From positions 1-64,000 of the forward strand of contig UQDU01000007.1 of the NCBI GenBank assembly GCA_900539915.1: a stretch of DNA of 64,000 nucleotides, in the 5' to 3' direction. The notes below the pieces were generated by a model. The model was not told the origin of the DNA, ran no database searches, and saw only the letters and a program-made list of their open reading frames with translations. Source of the DNA: an uncultured Bacteroidales bacterium. GTDB taxonomy: Bacteria; Bacteroidota; Bacteroidia; Bacteroidales; Muribaculaceae. The translations under genes were made by a program, and so were the position numbers. How positions within the stretch are numbered: position 1 is the first letter of the stretch; the number at the start of each line of letters is the position of its first letter. Of this stretch, positions 18,406-26,921 are shown piece after piece.

Positions 18406-20552
18406 TTCTGAGGCAACAATGATATGATTTTATCCACAAGCCGAGGCATCCACCGCCGCTTGTAGTGGAATACAATCGCGGCCACCAGCCATAAGGCCAA
18501 GAATGAGACGGCGATGGAGCCCCATAGCTCCGCAGAAAATCCCTGTGCTTTAAATAACCGTGCCTCAAAACCGTACATCAGGAAGCCCACTTTGCTGTCC
18601 TGGAGCAGGTAGCATCCCAAGGAGGCCACTCCGAGAAGATTGACAATTTTGTTGTGAAACGAGAAACGGATGAAAAAACACACGAAGAAAAATGCGCTCA
18701 GATTCACCAGCAGACCCTGTCGCTGATAGGGGGAGAATAGAGATTTCTGCATGTCAGGCTCGTCTACAGCTGGGAGGTGAAGCACTCCCTGCAAGGTCGC
18801 AAACAACAGGAATCCGGCAATGAGGCTCCACAGCGGCATGGCGCGGAGCGCATGCTCTCTTGCCATCCACCATCCCACCACGTAGAGCCATAGGAAATAG
18901 AACATGACATCGGCAGGGTACAGGTAGTCTTGGTAGTCGAATCCCCAGTAGTTATACATGTCATGCAGAGGGTTCTGGCCTAACCATCCGCAATAGATTC
19001 CGGCACACGTGAGCATGAGCGTCAGGAGTCTCAGCGACTTAAGGTCAAAGCGGCTCAGGCCTTTGTTGACCAGAGGGGTGAGGGTAATCAGCAGCAGATA
19101 TGCCTTGATAAACCAGTAGTGGCTGCTGCCTATGGGGAATATGATGGATTTGACAAGGTCGGTCAGGGTGTGGTATTCGGCGTGGGTCTTGCCGAGCAGT
19201 GCGATAATCGCGAGTGAAAGCAGATTGAACAGCAGGACTGTCAGCCATATGTTGATGACCGATTTCCACGTGAGACGCAATCCCATGACACCTAACAGCA
19301 TCACGTAAACCGACACGCAACACGAGTTGATGCCGAAGATGATTATGCCCCAGGGGTCATACAGGGAGAAGTCGGGCGCGGTCTTGGAAAATGTAAGATG
19401 CTCCATCAATATCATCGACATGGCCAGGATGCGTGCAAGCTCGATAGAGGAGTTGCGGCGCGATGAACGTGCCACGGTAGGGGTTGGGACGAGCGGAACA
19501 GCCGGGGCGGTGGCGCGTAATGCCGGAAGGCGTCGGGCTATGAAGACTGTAATCAGTAACAGAGGCTCGTAGATTAGCCATGAGATTACAGCGGCAAATG
19601 CTGTAGTCGACAGGCAGATGGTTACCACTGTGACAAGGTTGGCTTTAATCGACAGCTCTATGTCGTTCATCAGATGTGGGGCGGCAGGTCCCGTTATCAG
19701 CATGAACGTGCCGAGGATGGCGGTGGCGAGCCACGGTGGCCCCTGATACGCCCGTCGGTGCCGTGCGGCATATGCAAAAAGCAGGATGGAAGCCGTCAGG
19801 CTGAGGGCATTGTTGGCATGCCCGGAAGTGAACCAATATGTCCACGGTCCGCTCCGCCAGTCGTGGAGGTAGATTACTGCCCCAAGAACCGTGATGCACG
19901 CCACGCTGCCCATGACAAGCCATCGTGAAGGAAACCGTTTGAACCCTTGTGACGAATTAATGTAATATCCGGTTACATACAGGTATATGAAGTAGTATAG
20001 ATTCCACTGCCACCATGCCAGATAATTCTCTGCCAGCCATCCGCATAGGATGACTGAAGCGGTCAGGATTATGACGAACGACCTTAGCTGGAATCTGTCA
20101 AGCGCGGCAAGCCCCCTGTTGATGAGCGGAGAGAGTATCAGCAGGAAGAGGTATCCGTGTATCAGCCGATACGGCATGGATGATACAGGGAAGAATATCA
20201 TGGTAGCAGCCGTGGTCAGCAGATTTCGGTGGCTGGACGTGGCTGTGTCCCATGCCTCTATGTGCGAGCCGGCCACAGATACCAGCGCGAGATTGACCGC
20301 GTCATATGACAGCACCACTAATATCAGCATTATCAATGATTTCCATGACAGCCGCAGTCCGCAGCATCCGATGGTAAGGCAGAGGAGGTTGATGCCGATA
20401 CCGAGGATGTTCTCCGCAAAGAGCAGCGTCGACGATGAGGCGTCCCAGCTGCTTCCGACGTTGAGGACTGCATACATGGCCACCGTCATCGTCACGGCGA
20501 TGGCGGCTGTCACGGCAATGGATTCCTGTCTGAACGGCTGTGGGAGGGTCAT
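18384..20552 (-). CDS. Double acyltransferase-3 membrane protein
   Basis: 722 residues with about 18-20 membrane helices. It contains two copies of an acyltransferase-3 (OafA/WecH-like) domain. The second copy (about 365-700) has the usual opening SSIELARILAMSMILMEH with the catalytic-type histidine. It then has GLRLTWKSVIN, SHYWFIKAYLLLITLTPLVNKGL and IYCGWL. The first copy (about 1-340) repeats these blocks as GLRLSWKSLIM, YRLIHGYLFLLILSPLINRGL and ILCGWL but lacks the initial ELxR...H helix, so it is probably inactive. It likely O-acetylates a surface glycan; the substrate is unknown. It starts 16 bases after radA. Confidence 0.85.
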   Translation of the reverse strand: MTLPQPFRQESIAVTAAIAVTMTVAMYAVLNVGSSWDASSSTLLFAENILGIGINLLCLTIGCCGLRLSWKSLIMLILVVLSYDAVNLALVSVAGSHIEAWDTATSSHRNLLTTAATMIFFPVSSMPYRLIHGYLFLLILSPLINRGLAALDRFQLRSFVIILTASVILCGWLAENYLAWWQWNLYYFIYLYVTGYYINSSQGFKRFPSRWLVMGSVACITVLGAVIYLHDWRSGPWTYWFTSGHANNALSLTASILLFAYAARHRRAYQGPPWLATAILGTFMLITGPAAPHLMNDIELSIKANLVTVVTICLSTTAFAAVISWLIYEPLLLITVFIARRLPALRATAPAVPLVPTPTVARSSRRNSSIELARILAMSMILMEHLTFSKTAPDFSLYDPWGIIIFGINSCCVSVYVMLLGVMGLRLTWKSVINIWLTVLLFNLLSLAIIALLGKTHAEYHTLTDLVKSIIFPIGSSHYWFIKAYLLLITLTPLVNKGLSRFDLKSLRLLTLMLTCAGIYCGWLGQNPLHDMYNYWGFDYQDYLYPADVMFYFLWLYVVGWWMAREHALRAMPLWSLIAGFLLFATLQGVLHLPAVDEPDMQKSLFSPYQRQGLLVNLSAFFFVCFFIRFSFHNKIVNLLGVASLGCYLLQDSKVGFLMYGFEARLFKAQGFSAELWGSIAVSFLALWLVAAIVFHYKRRWMPRLVDKIISLLPQKWKKEIW

Positions 20553-20568
20553 CGGTGTAGAAAAGTCG

Positions 20569-21933
20569 TCAGGTGAACAGAGCTTTGAAGGCCTCTTCGA
20601 CTTTTGACACTTCGATGCAGCGTATCTTCATCTTGGTGGTGTCGATGCCCTTGAGGTTGCCGCGAGGGATGAGGATGGTGGACATGCCGAGTTTCTCGGC
20701 CTCAAGGATGCGCTGCTCTATGCGTGTGACGGGGCGTATCTCCCCGGAGAGGCCGATTTCGCCGGCCATGCACATGTCCCTTGGCACCGCGAGGTCCACA
20801 TTGCTTGACATTATGGCGGCTGTCACGGCCAGGTCAAGGGCCGGGTCGTTGACTTTTATGCCTCCGGCTATGTTGAGAAACACGTCCTTGGATACGAGGT
20901 GGAATCCGGCACGTTTCTCCAGCACAGCCAGGAGCATATTCATGCGTTTGGAGTCGAAGCCTGTGACGGCTCGCTGTGGAGTGCCGTAGGCGGCGGTGGA
21001 TACAAGTGCCTGTACCTCTATCATAAATGGGCGGATGCCGTCGAGGGTGACACCCACGGCTATGCCTGACAGTTCCTCCTCCGAACGGCTCAGCAGCATC
21101 TCCGACGGATTCGCGACTTCGCGCAGACCGCGCTGGCACATCTCGTAGATGCCCAGCTCCGAGGTGCTTCCGAAGCGGTTTTTGATGCTTCGGAGTATGC
21201 GGTACATATAGTGCTTGTCGCCCTCGAAGTGCAGCACCACGTCCACTATGTGCTCAAGCACTTTCGGGCCGGCTATGCTGCCCTCCTTGGTGATATGGCC
21301 TATGAGGAGCACCGGCACTCCTGATGTCTTGGAGTAGCGCAGCAGCCGGGCGGCACATTCGCGTACCTGGCTGACGCTTCCGGCCGATGACTCTATGGCA
21401 TCGGATGCTATGGTCTGTATGGAGTCGACTACGAGGAGCTGCGGCTTGACATTGTCTATGTGGTCCATGATGGTCTCCAGCGATGTCTCGCACACGATAT
21501 AGCAGTTTTCGCTAAGCCGTCCGAGGCGTTCGGCCCGCATCTTGAGCTGGGCTGCGCTTTCCTCGCCTGACACGTAGAGTATGCGGCGGCTCTTGATTGA
21601 CAGCACGTTCTGCAACACGAGCGTGGATTTACCTATGCCCGGCTCGCCGCCTATCAGCACCATCGAGCCGGTCACAAGGCCTCCGCCAAGCACACGGTTA
21701 AGCTCGTCGGAGGGCATGTGTATGCGTTCTTCGTCGCTGTGGGGTATCTCAGAAACTTTGACAGGACGGCTCTTCAGCTCCCGGGAGGCCAGCGGAGCCT
21801 TTGACGACGAGGGTATGACACGTTCCTCGACCATGGTGTTCCATTGGCCGCACTGGGGGCATCTTCCCTCCCATTTCGGTGACTCCGCGCCACATTCGGT
21901 GCAGAACCATGCTGTCTTGATTTTCTTTGCCAT
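20569..21933 (-). CDS. radA: DNA repair protein RadA (Sms)
   Basis: ATPase that promotes branch migration in recombinational repair. 454 residues. N-terminal zinc finger with CxxC pairs at 11/14 and 25/28, RecA-like Walker A GGEPGIGKST near residue 95, the RadA-specific KNRFGS motif, and a C-terminal Lon-protease-like domain. It is first in a leftward run with an acyltransferase and two small membrane genes. The start ATG is 8 bases from the TATCTTTG box, so the leader is very short or absent. Confidence 0.97.
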   Translation of the reverse strand: MAKKIKTAWFCTECGAESPKWEGRCPQCGQWNTMVEERVIPSSSKAPLASRELKSRPVKVSEIPHSDEERIHMPSDELNRVLGGGLVTGSMVLIGGEPGIGKSTLVLQNVLSIKSRRILYVSGEESAAQLKMRAERLGRLSENCYIVCETSLETIMDHIDNVKPQLLVVDSIQTIASDAIESSAGSVSQVRECAARLLRYSKTSGVPVLLIGHITKEGSIAGPKVLEHIVDVVLHFEGDKHYMYRILRSIKNRFGSTSELGIYEMCQRGLREVANPSEMLLSRSEEELSGIAVGVTLDGIRPFMIEVQALVSTAAYGTPQRAVTGFDSKRMNMLLAVLEKRAGFHLVSKDVFLNIAGGIKVNDPALDLAVTAAIMSSNVDLAVPRDMCMAGEIGLSGEIRPVTRIEQRILEAEKLGMSTILIPRGNLKGIDTTKMKIRCIEVSKVEEAFKALFT

Positions 21934-21940
21934 AGCATCA

Positions 21941-21948
21941 CAAAGATA
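21941..21948 (-). promoter_or_regulatory. radA promoter minus-7 box
   Basis: Minus-strand TATCTTTG, identical to the priA box, only 7 bases before the radA start. The predicted transcript would be almost leaderless. Confidence 0.55.
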
Positions 21949-21969
21949 GCGAATATGTGGGAAAAGATG

Positions 21970-21977
21970 TAACTTTG
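21970..21977 (+). promoter_or_regulatory. Formate/nitrite channel gene minus-7 box
   Basis: TAACTTTG, 22 bases before the ATG at 22000. It lies 21 bases from the opposing radA box, the same arrangement as between priA and the EamA gene. Confidence 0.55.
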
Positions 21978-21999
21978 CCTCTAAAATAGACTGGTCATT

Positions 22000-22764
22000 A
22001 TGAAATCACAGCAGCAGATTGTAGGCGAACTTGTAGGTGTGGGCGTGGCTAAGACGGCTTATCCGCCGATGCAGAAATTTGTGCGGACGTTGATGGCCGG
22101 AGCTTTTATAGCTCTGGGAGGCATCCTGTCGGTGGTCGCGTCGGCCGGCTTTGCCGACAATCCGTCGGCTCAGAAAATCGTTTCGGGGCTGGCGTTCCCT
22201 ATAGGGTTGCTGCTGACGGTGGTTTTCGGGGCCGAACTGTTCACTGGCAATTGTGCCGTGCTGATGCCTGGAGCCATCAGGGGGAGCCTGTCTGTAGGTC
22301 AAGTGATTGGGAATCTTGCGGCGGTGTGGGCAGGTAATTTTGTCGGGGCGTTGGCCGTTGTCGCTCTGATGGTCATGGGCAGCGGACTGCTTGACGCGGC
22401 TCCGTTTTCATCGGTGATAGTGAAGATGGCCGACATGAAGGTGTCATTGGACCCCATGACGGCTTTCTGGCGCGGTATAGGGTGCAACTGGCTCGTCTGT
22501 CTGGCCATATGGCTTGCACTGACCTCTGACAGTCTTGTCGGTAAGGCGGTCGGTTGCTGGATTCCTGTGGCGGCATTCGTGATTCTCGGTCTTGAGCACT
22601 CCGTGGCCAACATGTTTTTCATCCCTGCCGGCATGTATGTGTCAGGCTGCTGGGATTTTGCCGCACTCATCGGCAATCTCCTTCCTGTCACCCTCGGCAA
22701 CATCGTCGGCGGCTCTCTCTTTGTAGGCTGCCTCGCCGCATGGCTCTACCGCCCGAAGGAGTGA
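22000..22764 (+). CDS. Formate/nitrite transporter (FNT) family channel
   Basis: Inner-membrane pentameric channel family for small monovalent anions such as formate, nitrite or hydrosulfide. 254 residues with six hydrophobic helices. Family features are GAFIALGGILSVVAS in helix 1, the FGAELFTGNCAVL turn after helix 2, a NWLVCLAIWLA helix, and FFIPAGMYV before the last helices. The transported ion cannot be decided from sequence. Single gene, divergent from radA. Confidence 0.92.
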   Translation: MKSQQQIVGELVGVGVAKTAYPPMQKFVRTLMAGAFIALGGILSVVASAGFADNPSAQKIVSGLAFPIGLLLTVVFGAELFTGNCAVLMPGAIRGSLSVGQVIGNLAAVWAGNFVGALAVVALMVMGSGLLDAAPFSSVIVKMADMKVSLDPMTAFWRGIGCNWLVCLAIWLALTSDSLVGKAVGCWIPVAAFVILGLEHSVANMFFIPAGMYVSGCWDFAALIGNLLPVTLGNIVGGSLFVGCLAAWLYRPKE

Positions 22765-22796
22765 GGTGCGGCGGATGATGCGTAGGCTTAATGAAT

Positions 22797-22835
22797 AAAA
22801 AAAAAGATGATGAAGCGGAAAGCTTCATCATCTTT
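22797..22835 (-). terminator. Terminator of tRNA-Pro (possibly bidirectional)
   Basis: Perfect 14-base arms (22803-22816 and 22822-22835) around a 5-base loop. On the minus strand the hairpin is followed by a run of nine T, an excellent terminator for the tRNA transcript. On the plus strand the hairpin ends CTTT-GGGCTTTT and may also stop the FNT gene. Confidence 0.9.
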
Positions 22836-22848
22836 GGGCTTTTGTAGT

Positions 22849-22925
22849 TGGTCGGGGTGACTAGACTCGAACTAGCGACCTCACGCCCCCCAGACGCGTA
22901 CTCTAACCAACTGAGCTACACCCCG
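22849..22925 (-). tRNA. tRNA-Pro (anticodon GGG)
   Basis: The minus strand folds as a full cloverleaf: acceptor CGGGGTG pairs with CACCCCG, D arm GCTC/GAGT, anticodon stem CGCGT/GCGTG with loop CTGGGGG (anticodon GGG), and T arm GCTAG/CTAGT with loop TTCGAGT. Discriminator A is followed by an encoded CCA (22849-22851). It reads CCC and CCT proline codons. Confidence 0.96.
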
Positions 22926-22946
22926 ATTTTGTTTTCAAAAGCGATG

Positions 22947-22977
22947 CAAAGGTAAGGAGTTTTGCGGAATGATGCAA
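22947..22977 (-). promoter_or_regulatory. tRNA-Pro promoter
   Basis: Minus-strand TACCTTTG at 22947-22954 with TTG (22975-22977) exactly 20 bases upstream: a complete Bacteroidota promoter placed 21 bases before the tRNA 5' end. Confidence 0.7.
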
Positions 22978-23093
22978 TACCTCGCGCCAAAAATTATCAC
23001 ATTTTAACAGAACCGCGGATTCAATAGGGTGCACCGAGGTCTGCGCTCCTGCAGGTGAGTGTTTTGCAACATGGCTCTGACTGTCGAGGCGCC

Positions 23094-26000
23094 CTATGAT
23101 TTGGGGGCGAGAAAACGGCGCATGCTGTCGGTGGGCAGTCCGCGGCGTCGGGCGTAGTCTTCAAACTGCTCCCGGGTTATCTCTCCTACGCTGAAATACC
23201 GGGCTTCGTCGCGGATGATGAAGAAGCCGGTTGTGGTGGCCTGGGGGTAGAGTGCTCCGTTTTCGGTATATGAGATTCCCAGCGATTTGTAGTCAAGCAG
23301 TTTGTCGGCCTCAAATATGAGCGATTGGTCGGGCATGGACTGGTAGCCGATGGCCGGACGTATGCCGCGACCCTGGGAGATGCGCTGGTGGAGCATCTCT
23401 GTGGCCGCCTCGGCGAGCCTGTCGGCTATGGACTGGTGGAGCATCGCCGAAAATTCGTCGCCTGATGCGCGTCGTGATTCTATGCGGTCCTGGATGTCGG
23501 TACCGGCAGTGCATGTGAAGAATGTCAGGCGGTCAGGAGGGCACTGCGCACCGTCGGGAGCCTCGGCGATGAAATCGGCCAACGCTAATCTCGGCTGATT
23601 GCCGGCATCGGTCTGCTGGCGCAGGGTGGGGAACACCACTTCCTCGTTGTCCTTATAGATGATTATGTCGTTGCCTCTGGAGGCGGCGGCATAGGTGGCT
23701 GTGCGCACTCTTATGCCTTGCGGAATGCTCTCCGTCAGGCTGTCGAGCAGACGGTTTGCCTCCTTGATGAGCTGCATGGCCTCCGCTCCCTTCATGCGCT
23801 TGTCCTCGGGCAGTGAGGCGAGCCACTGTGCGCGGCAGTGGTCGCAGCCTTTGATGTCGGTCATGGATGCCAGCGATGCGTCCAATCCCCATGCTATGAG
23901 GAAAGCGCGCCAGTTGATATATCCGCGAACCTCTGAAATCGGGAAATGATGGTCGGCCACCCCTACAGGGAGGGGAGATGAGAGGGTGCCGTCGGTAGGA
24001 GCCTTGTGGCGCAGTGAGTTTGCTTTGTCAAGAGTCAGAAGTGTTGCTGAAGGTGTGGCATGTGAGGCTCTCAGTCGGGCCTGTTGCTCCTGAAGGGCTC
24101 GGATGGCTTCCTGTCGGGTGGCCGGATTGAGCCATTGACGCGCTACGACAGGGAGTTGGGCGGCATCGACTGTGTGGAATACCTGTCCGCTGTAGCCCGG
24201 GGCTATGCGGACGGCTGTGTGTATGGCCGATGTGGCCGCTCCACCTACGAAAAGAGGTATCTGCAAGCCCTCGCGCTCCATCAGTGCGGCAAATGCCTGC
24301 ATCTCGTGGAGCGAAGGGGTAATCAGACCGCTCAGGCCTATCATGTCCGCTTTGAAATCGCGTGCATGGGCGAGGATTGTCTCTGCCGGAACCATCACCC
24401 CGAGGTCATCGACACGGAAACCGTTGCAGCGGAGTATGATGGCCACGATGTTCTTGCCTATGTCATGCACATCGCCCTTGACGGTAGCGAGCACTACACG
24501 CGGAGCATCTGATGACTGGTCGGAGATGCCGGAAGCCGATGCCTGTTCGATGTAGGGTGTCAGCCATTTGACGGCCTCCTTCATGGCTCCGGCGCTCTTG
24601 ACCACCTGGGGGAGGAAGATGCGGCCGTCGGCAAACAGGCGTCCCACCTCGTTCATCCCGGCCATCAGGCTGCCGTCGACAATCTCCATGGCCGATTTCC
24701 CGGCTGTGATTTCGCTCTGTAGCAGCGTCTCTATGCCGTCGTGGCGGCCACGCACTATCATGTCGGCTATCTGCTCGGAGGCTGTTTTGGGCGCGTCGGA
24801 GGCTTTTGGTGCAGCTGCCGGACTTTTGGCTGCTGCCGTGGAAGCCAGGATGTCGGCGGCTATCTCAACGAGGGTGTCTACTGCGTGGGGGGAGTCGTTG
24901 AGCAGCACATGGTCAACCGTCTCGATGAGGCGGCTGTCGAAGTCATCGGCTGTCTTCATGGCCGACGGATTGACGATACCCATGTCAAGTCCCTCGGCGA
25001 GGGTGATGAAGCGCGTGTGCATGGCTTCGCGGACCGTGTTGTTGCCGCGGAATGAGAACGACAGATTGCTTATGCCGCCGCTGACATGCACCCCGGGCAT
25101 TTCGGCCTTGATGGATTTGCTGGCCTCGATGAATGCGCGTCCGAAATCGTTGTGGGCTTCTATGCCGGTCGCAACGGCGAGCACGTTGGGGTCGAATATT
25201 ATGTCACACGGCTGCAGTCCGGCTTTGTTGATGAGCAGGTCATACTGCCGGCGCACCACCTCCATCTTGCGCCCGTAGGTGTCGGCCTGGCCTGTCTCGT
25301 CCATCGCCATCACCACCACGGCGCATCCCATGTCACGTATCTCGCGGGCGTGGCGCAGAAATGCGTCCTCACCCTCCTTCAAGGATATGGAGTTGACTAT
25401 GCCGCGTCCGCGCAGGTGCTTCATACCCTCGGCGATAGCATCCCAGTTGCTGGAGTCAATCATCACCGGGACGGTGGAGGTCACGCTGTCGGCGGCGAGA
25501 AGTTCAAGGAAACGGCCCATCTCGCGAGGGGCGTCCAGCATGGCATCGTCAACGTTGACATCTATGACCGCCGCACCAGCGATGACCTGCGAACGGGCTA
25601 TGTCTATGGCCTCGTCGAGTTTGTCCTCCTTGATGAGGCGCAGGAACTTGCGGCTACCGGCCACGTTGCACCGTTCGCCTATCTTGACGAAATCGCCGCC
25701 ATTGGCAGGTATGTCGGTCAGTTGCAGCCCGGCCAGGCGCATATGGTCGTCGGCATCAGGGATAGGGCGTGGAGAAGCGGAGGCAGCTAAAGAGGCGAGG
25801 GCGCGTATGTGCTCCGGGGTGGTGCCGCAGCAGCCGCCTATGATGTTGAGCAGCCGAGCGTCAAGCAGCGGACTGATGGCCTCGGCCATCTTTTCGGGAG
25901 TCTCGTCATAACCGCCTGATTCATTGGGAAGTCCGGCGTTGGGGTAGAAGCTCACCGCACAGGGCACCGTGTCAAGCATCTTGATATACGGTATGAGCTG

Positions 26001-26789
26001 GTCGGCTCCGAATCCGCAGTTGAGTCCGATTGAGAGCGGTTCGGCATGGGCCACCGAGGCCACGAACGCCATCAGCGTCTGTCCGGCGAGTGTGCGCCCG
26101 TTTTCGGTAAGTGTGGCCGAAATCATTATCGGTATTCTGCGCCCTGCGGCTTTCATGGCCTGTATGGCGGCATATATGGCCGATTTGGTGTTGAGGGTGT
26201 CAAAGCAGGTCTCAAACAGCAGAGCGTCCACGCCGGCATCTATCAGTACGGCTATCTGGCGGCGGTAAGCGTCGGTCAGCCTGTCCCATGTCAGAGGGTC
26301 GTCATCGCCGAGGCTCGATGCCATCGACAGGGATTTGTTTGTGGGTCCGATGCTCGCGGCAATCCATTTCGGTGACTCGGGATGGTCAGCGCGATACTCC
26401 TCGATGGCTTCACGCGCCACTTTGACGGCAGCGCGGTTGATTTCCTCGACATGCGCGTCCAGGCCGTACTCGGCCAGCGAGAGGCTGTTGGAGCTGAACG
26501 TGTTGGCGCATATGATGTCGGCCCCGGCCTCTAAATACGCCCGGTGTATGTCGCGTATGACATGGGGGGCGGTCAGTGACAGCACGTCGTTGCACCCGGT
26601 CAGGTTACATGGATGCTCGGCAAATGCCTTGCCGCGGAAATCGGCCTCCGAGAGGGCACGGGTCTGTATCATGGTGCCCATGGCTCCGTCAAGCACGAGC
26701 ACGCGCCGTCTGACCGTTTCGGCCAGCAGAGCGGCGTGACCTTCGTAGGCCATCTGTCTTATATCCTGTAGATTATCGGTTGGTGCCAT
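23094..26789 (-). CDS. metH: Cobalamin-dependent methionine synthase
   Basis: Makes methionine from homocysteine and 5-methyltetrahydrofolate with a methylcobalamin cofactor. 1231 residues, close to the E. coli enzyme. Homocysteine domain with zinc ligands in GLNCGFG (near 258) and GGCCGTT (near 318); pterin-binding domain opening VKIGERCNVAGSRKF; cap and B12-binding domain with the DVHDIGKN histidine motif near 773; reactivation (SAM-binding) domain with RPAIGYQSMPDQ near the end. All domains appear intact. Its promoter box is TAACTTTG at 26822. No cobalamin riboswitch is recognisable in the 132-base upstream gap. Confidence 0.97.
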   Translation of the reverse strand: MAPTDNLQDIRQMAYEGHAALLAETVRRRVLVLDGAMGTMIQTRALSEADFRGKAFAEHPCNLTGCNDVLSLTAPHVIRDIHRAYLEAGADIICANTFSSNSLSLAEYGLDAHVEEINRAAVKVAREAIEEYRADHPESPKWIAASIGPTNKSLSMASSLGDDDPLTWDRLTDAYRRQIAVLIDAGVDALLFETCFDTLNTKSAIYAAIQAMKAAGRRIPIMISATLTENGRTLAGQTLMAFVASVAHAEPLSIGLNCGFGADQLIPYIKMLDTVPCAVSFYPNAGLPNESGGYDETPEKMAEAISPLLDARLLNIIGGCCGTTPEHIRALASLAASASPRPIPDADDHMRLAGLQLTDIPANGGDFVKIGERCNVAGSRKFLRLIKEDKLDEAIDIARSQVIAGAAVIDVNVDDAMLDAPREMGRFLELLAADSVTSTVPVMIDSSNWDAIAEGMKHLRGRGIVNSISLKEGEDAFLRHAREIRDMGCAVVVMAMDETGQADTYGRKMEVVRRQYDLLINKAGLQPCDIIFDPNVLAVATGIEAHNDFGRAFIEASKSIKAEMPGVHVSGGISNLSFSFRGNNTVREAMHTRFITLAEGLDMGIVNPSAMKTADDFDSRLIETVDHVLLNDSPHAVDTLVEIAADILASTAAAKSPAAAPKASDAPKTASEQIADMIVRGRHDGIETLLQSEITAGKSAMEIVDGSLMAGMNEVGRLFADGRIFLPQVVKSAGAMKEAVKWLTPYIEQASASGISDQSSDAPRVVLATVKGDVHDIGKNIVAIILRCNGFRVDDLGVMVPAETILAHARDFKADMIGLSGLITPSLHEMQAFAALMEREGLQIPLFVGGAATSAIHTAVRIAPGYSGQVFHTVDAAQLPVVARQWLNPATRQEAIRALQEQQARLRASHATPSATLLTLDKANSLRHKAPTDGTLSSPLPVGVADHHFPISEVRGYINWRAFLIAWGLDASLASMTDIKGCDHCRAQWLASLPEDKRMKGAEAMQLIKEANRLLDSLTESIPQGIRVRTATYAAASRGNDIIIYKDNEEVVFPTLRQQTDAGNQPRLALADFIAEAPDGAQCPPDRLTFFTCTAGTDIQDRIESRRASGDEFSAMLHQSIADRLAEAATEMLHQRISQGRGIRPAIGYQSMPDQSLIFEADKLLDYKSLGISYTENGALYPQATTTGFFIIRDEARYFSVGEITREQFEDYARRRGLPTDSMRRFLAPKS

Positions 26790-26821
26790 ATGCGTAACTG
26801 TTAGGTCGGTTATATGAGTTG

Positions 26822-26829
26822 CAAAGTTA
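26822..26829 (-). promoter_or_regulatory. metH promoter minus-7 box
   Basis: Minus-strand TAACTTTG matches TAnnTTTG, 32 bases before the metH ATG and directly downstream of the amtB terminator hairpin. Confidence 0.6.
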
Positions 26830-26832
26830 CAT

Positions 26833-26869
26833 AAAAAATGTCCCTACACATCGGCGTGCGGGGACATTT
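26833..26869 (-). terminator. Intrinsic terminator after amtB
   Basis: Arms AAATGTCCC (26836-26844) and GGGACATTT (26861-26869) form a 9-base stem, followed on the minus strand by a run of T from 26838 to 26833. It lies 53 bases past the amtB stop. Confidence 0.8.
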
Positions 26870-26921
26870 ATCCTCATTTATATAACATTTTATACACACA
26901 TCAGTGACATTCCGTTAATTT

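Noticed and set aside
26790..26921. Cobalamin riboswitch before metH
   Set aside because: The gap is only 132 bases, is occupied by the amtB terminator and a promoter box, and has no B12-box-like conserved sequence.
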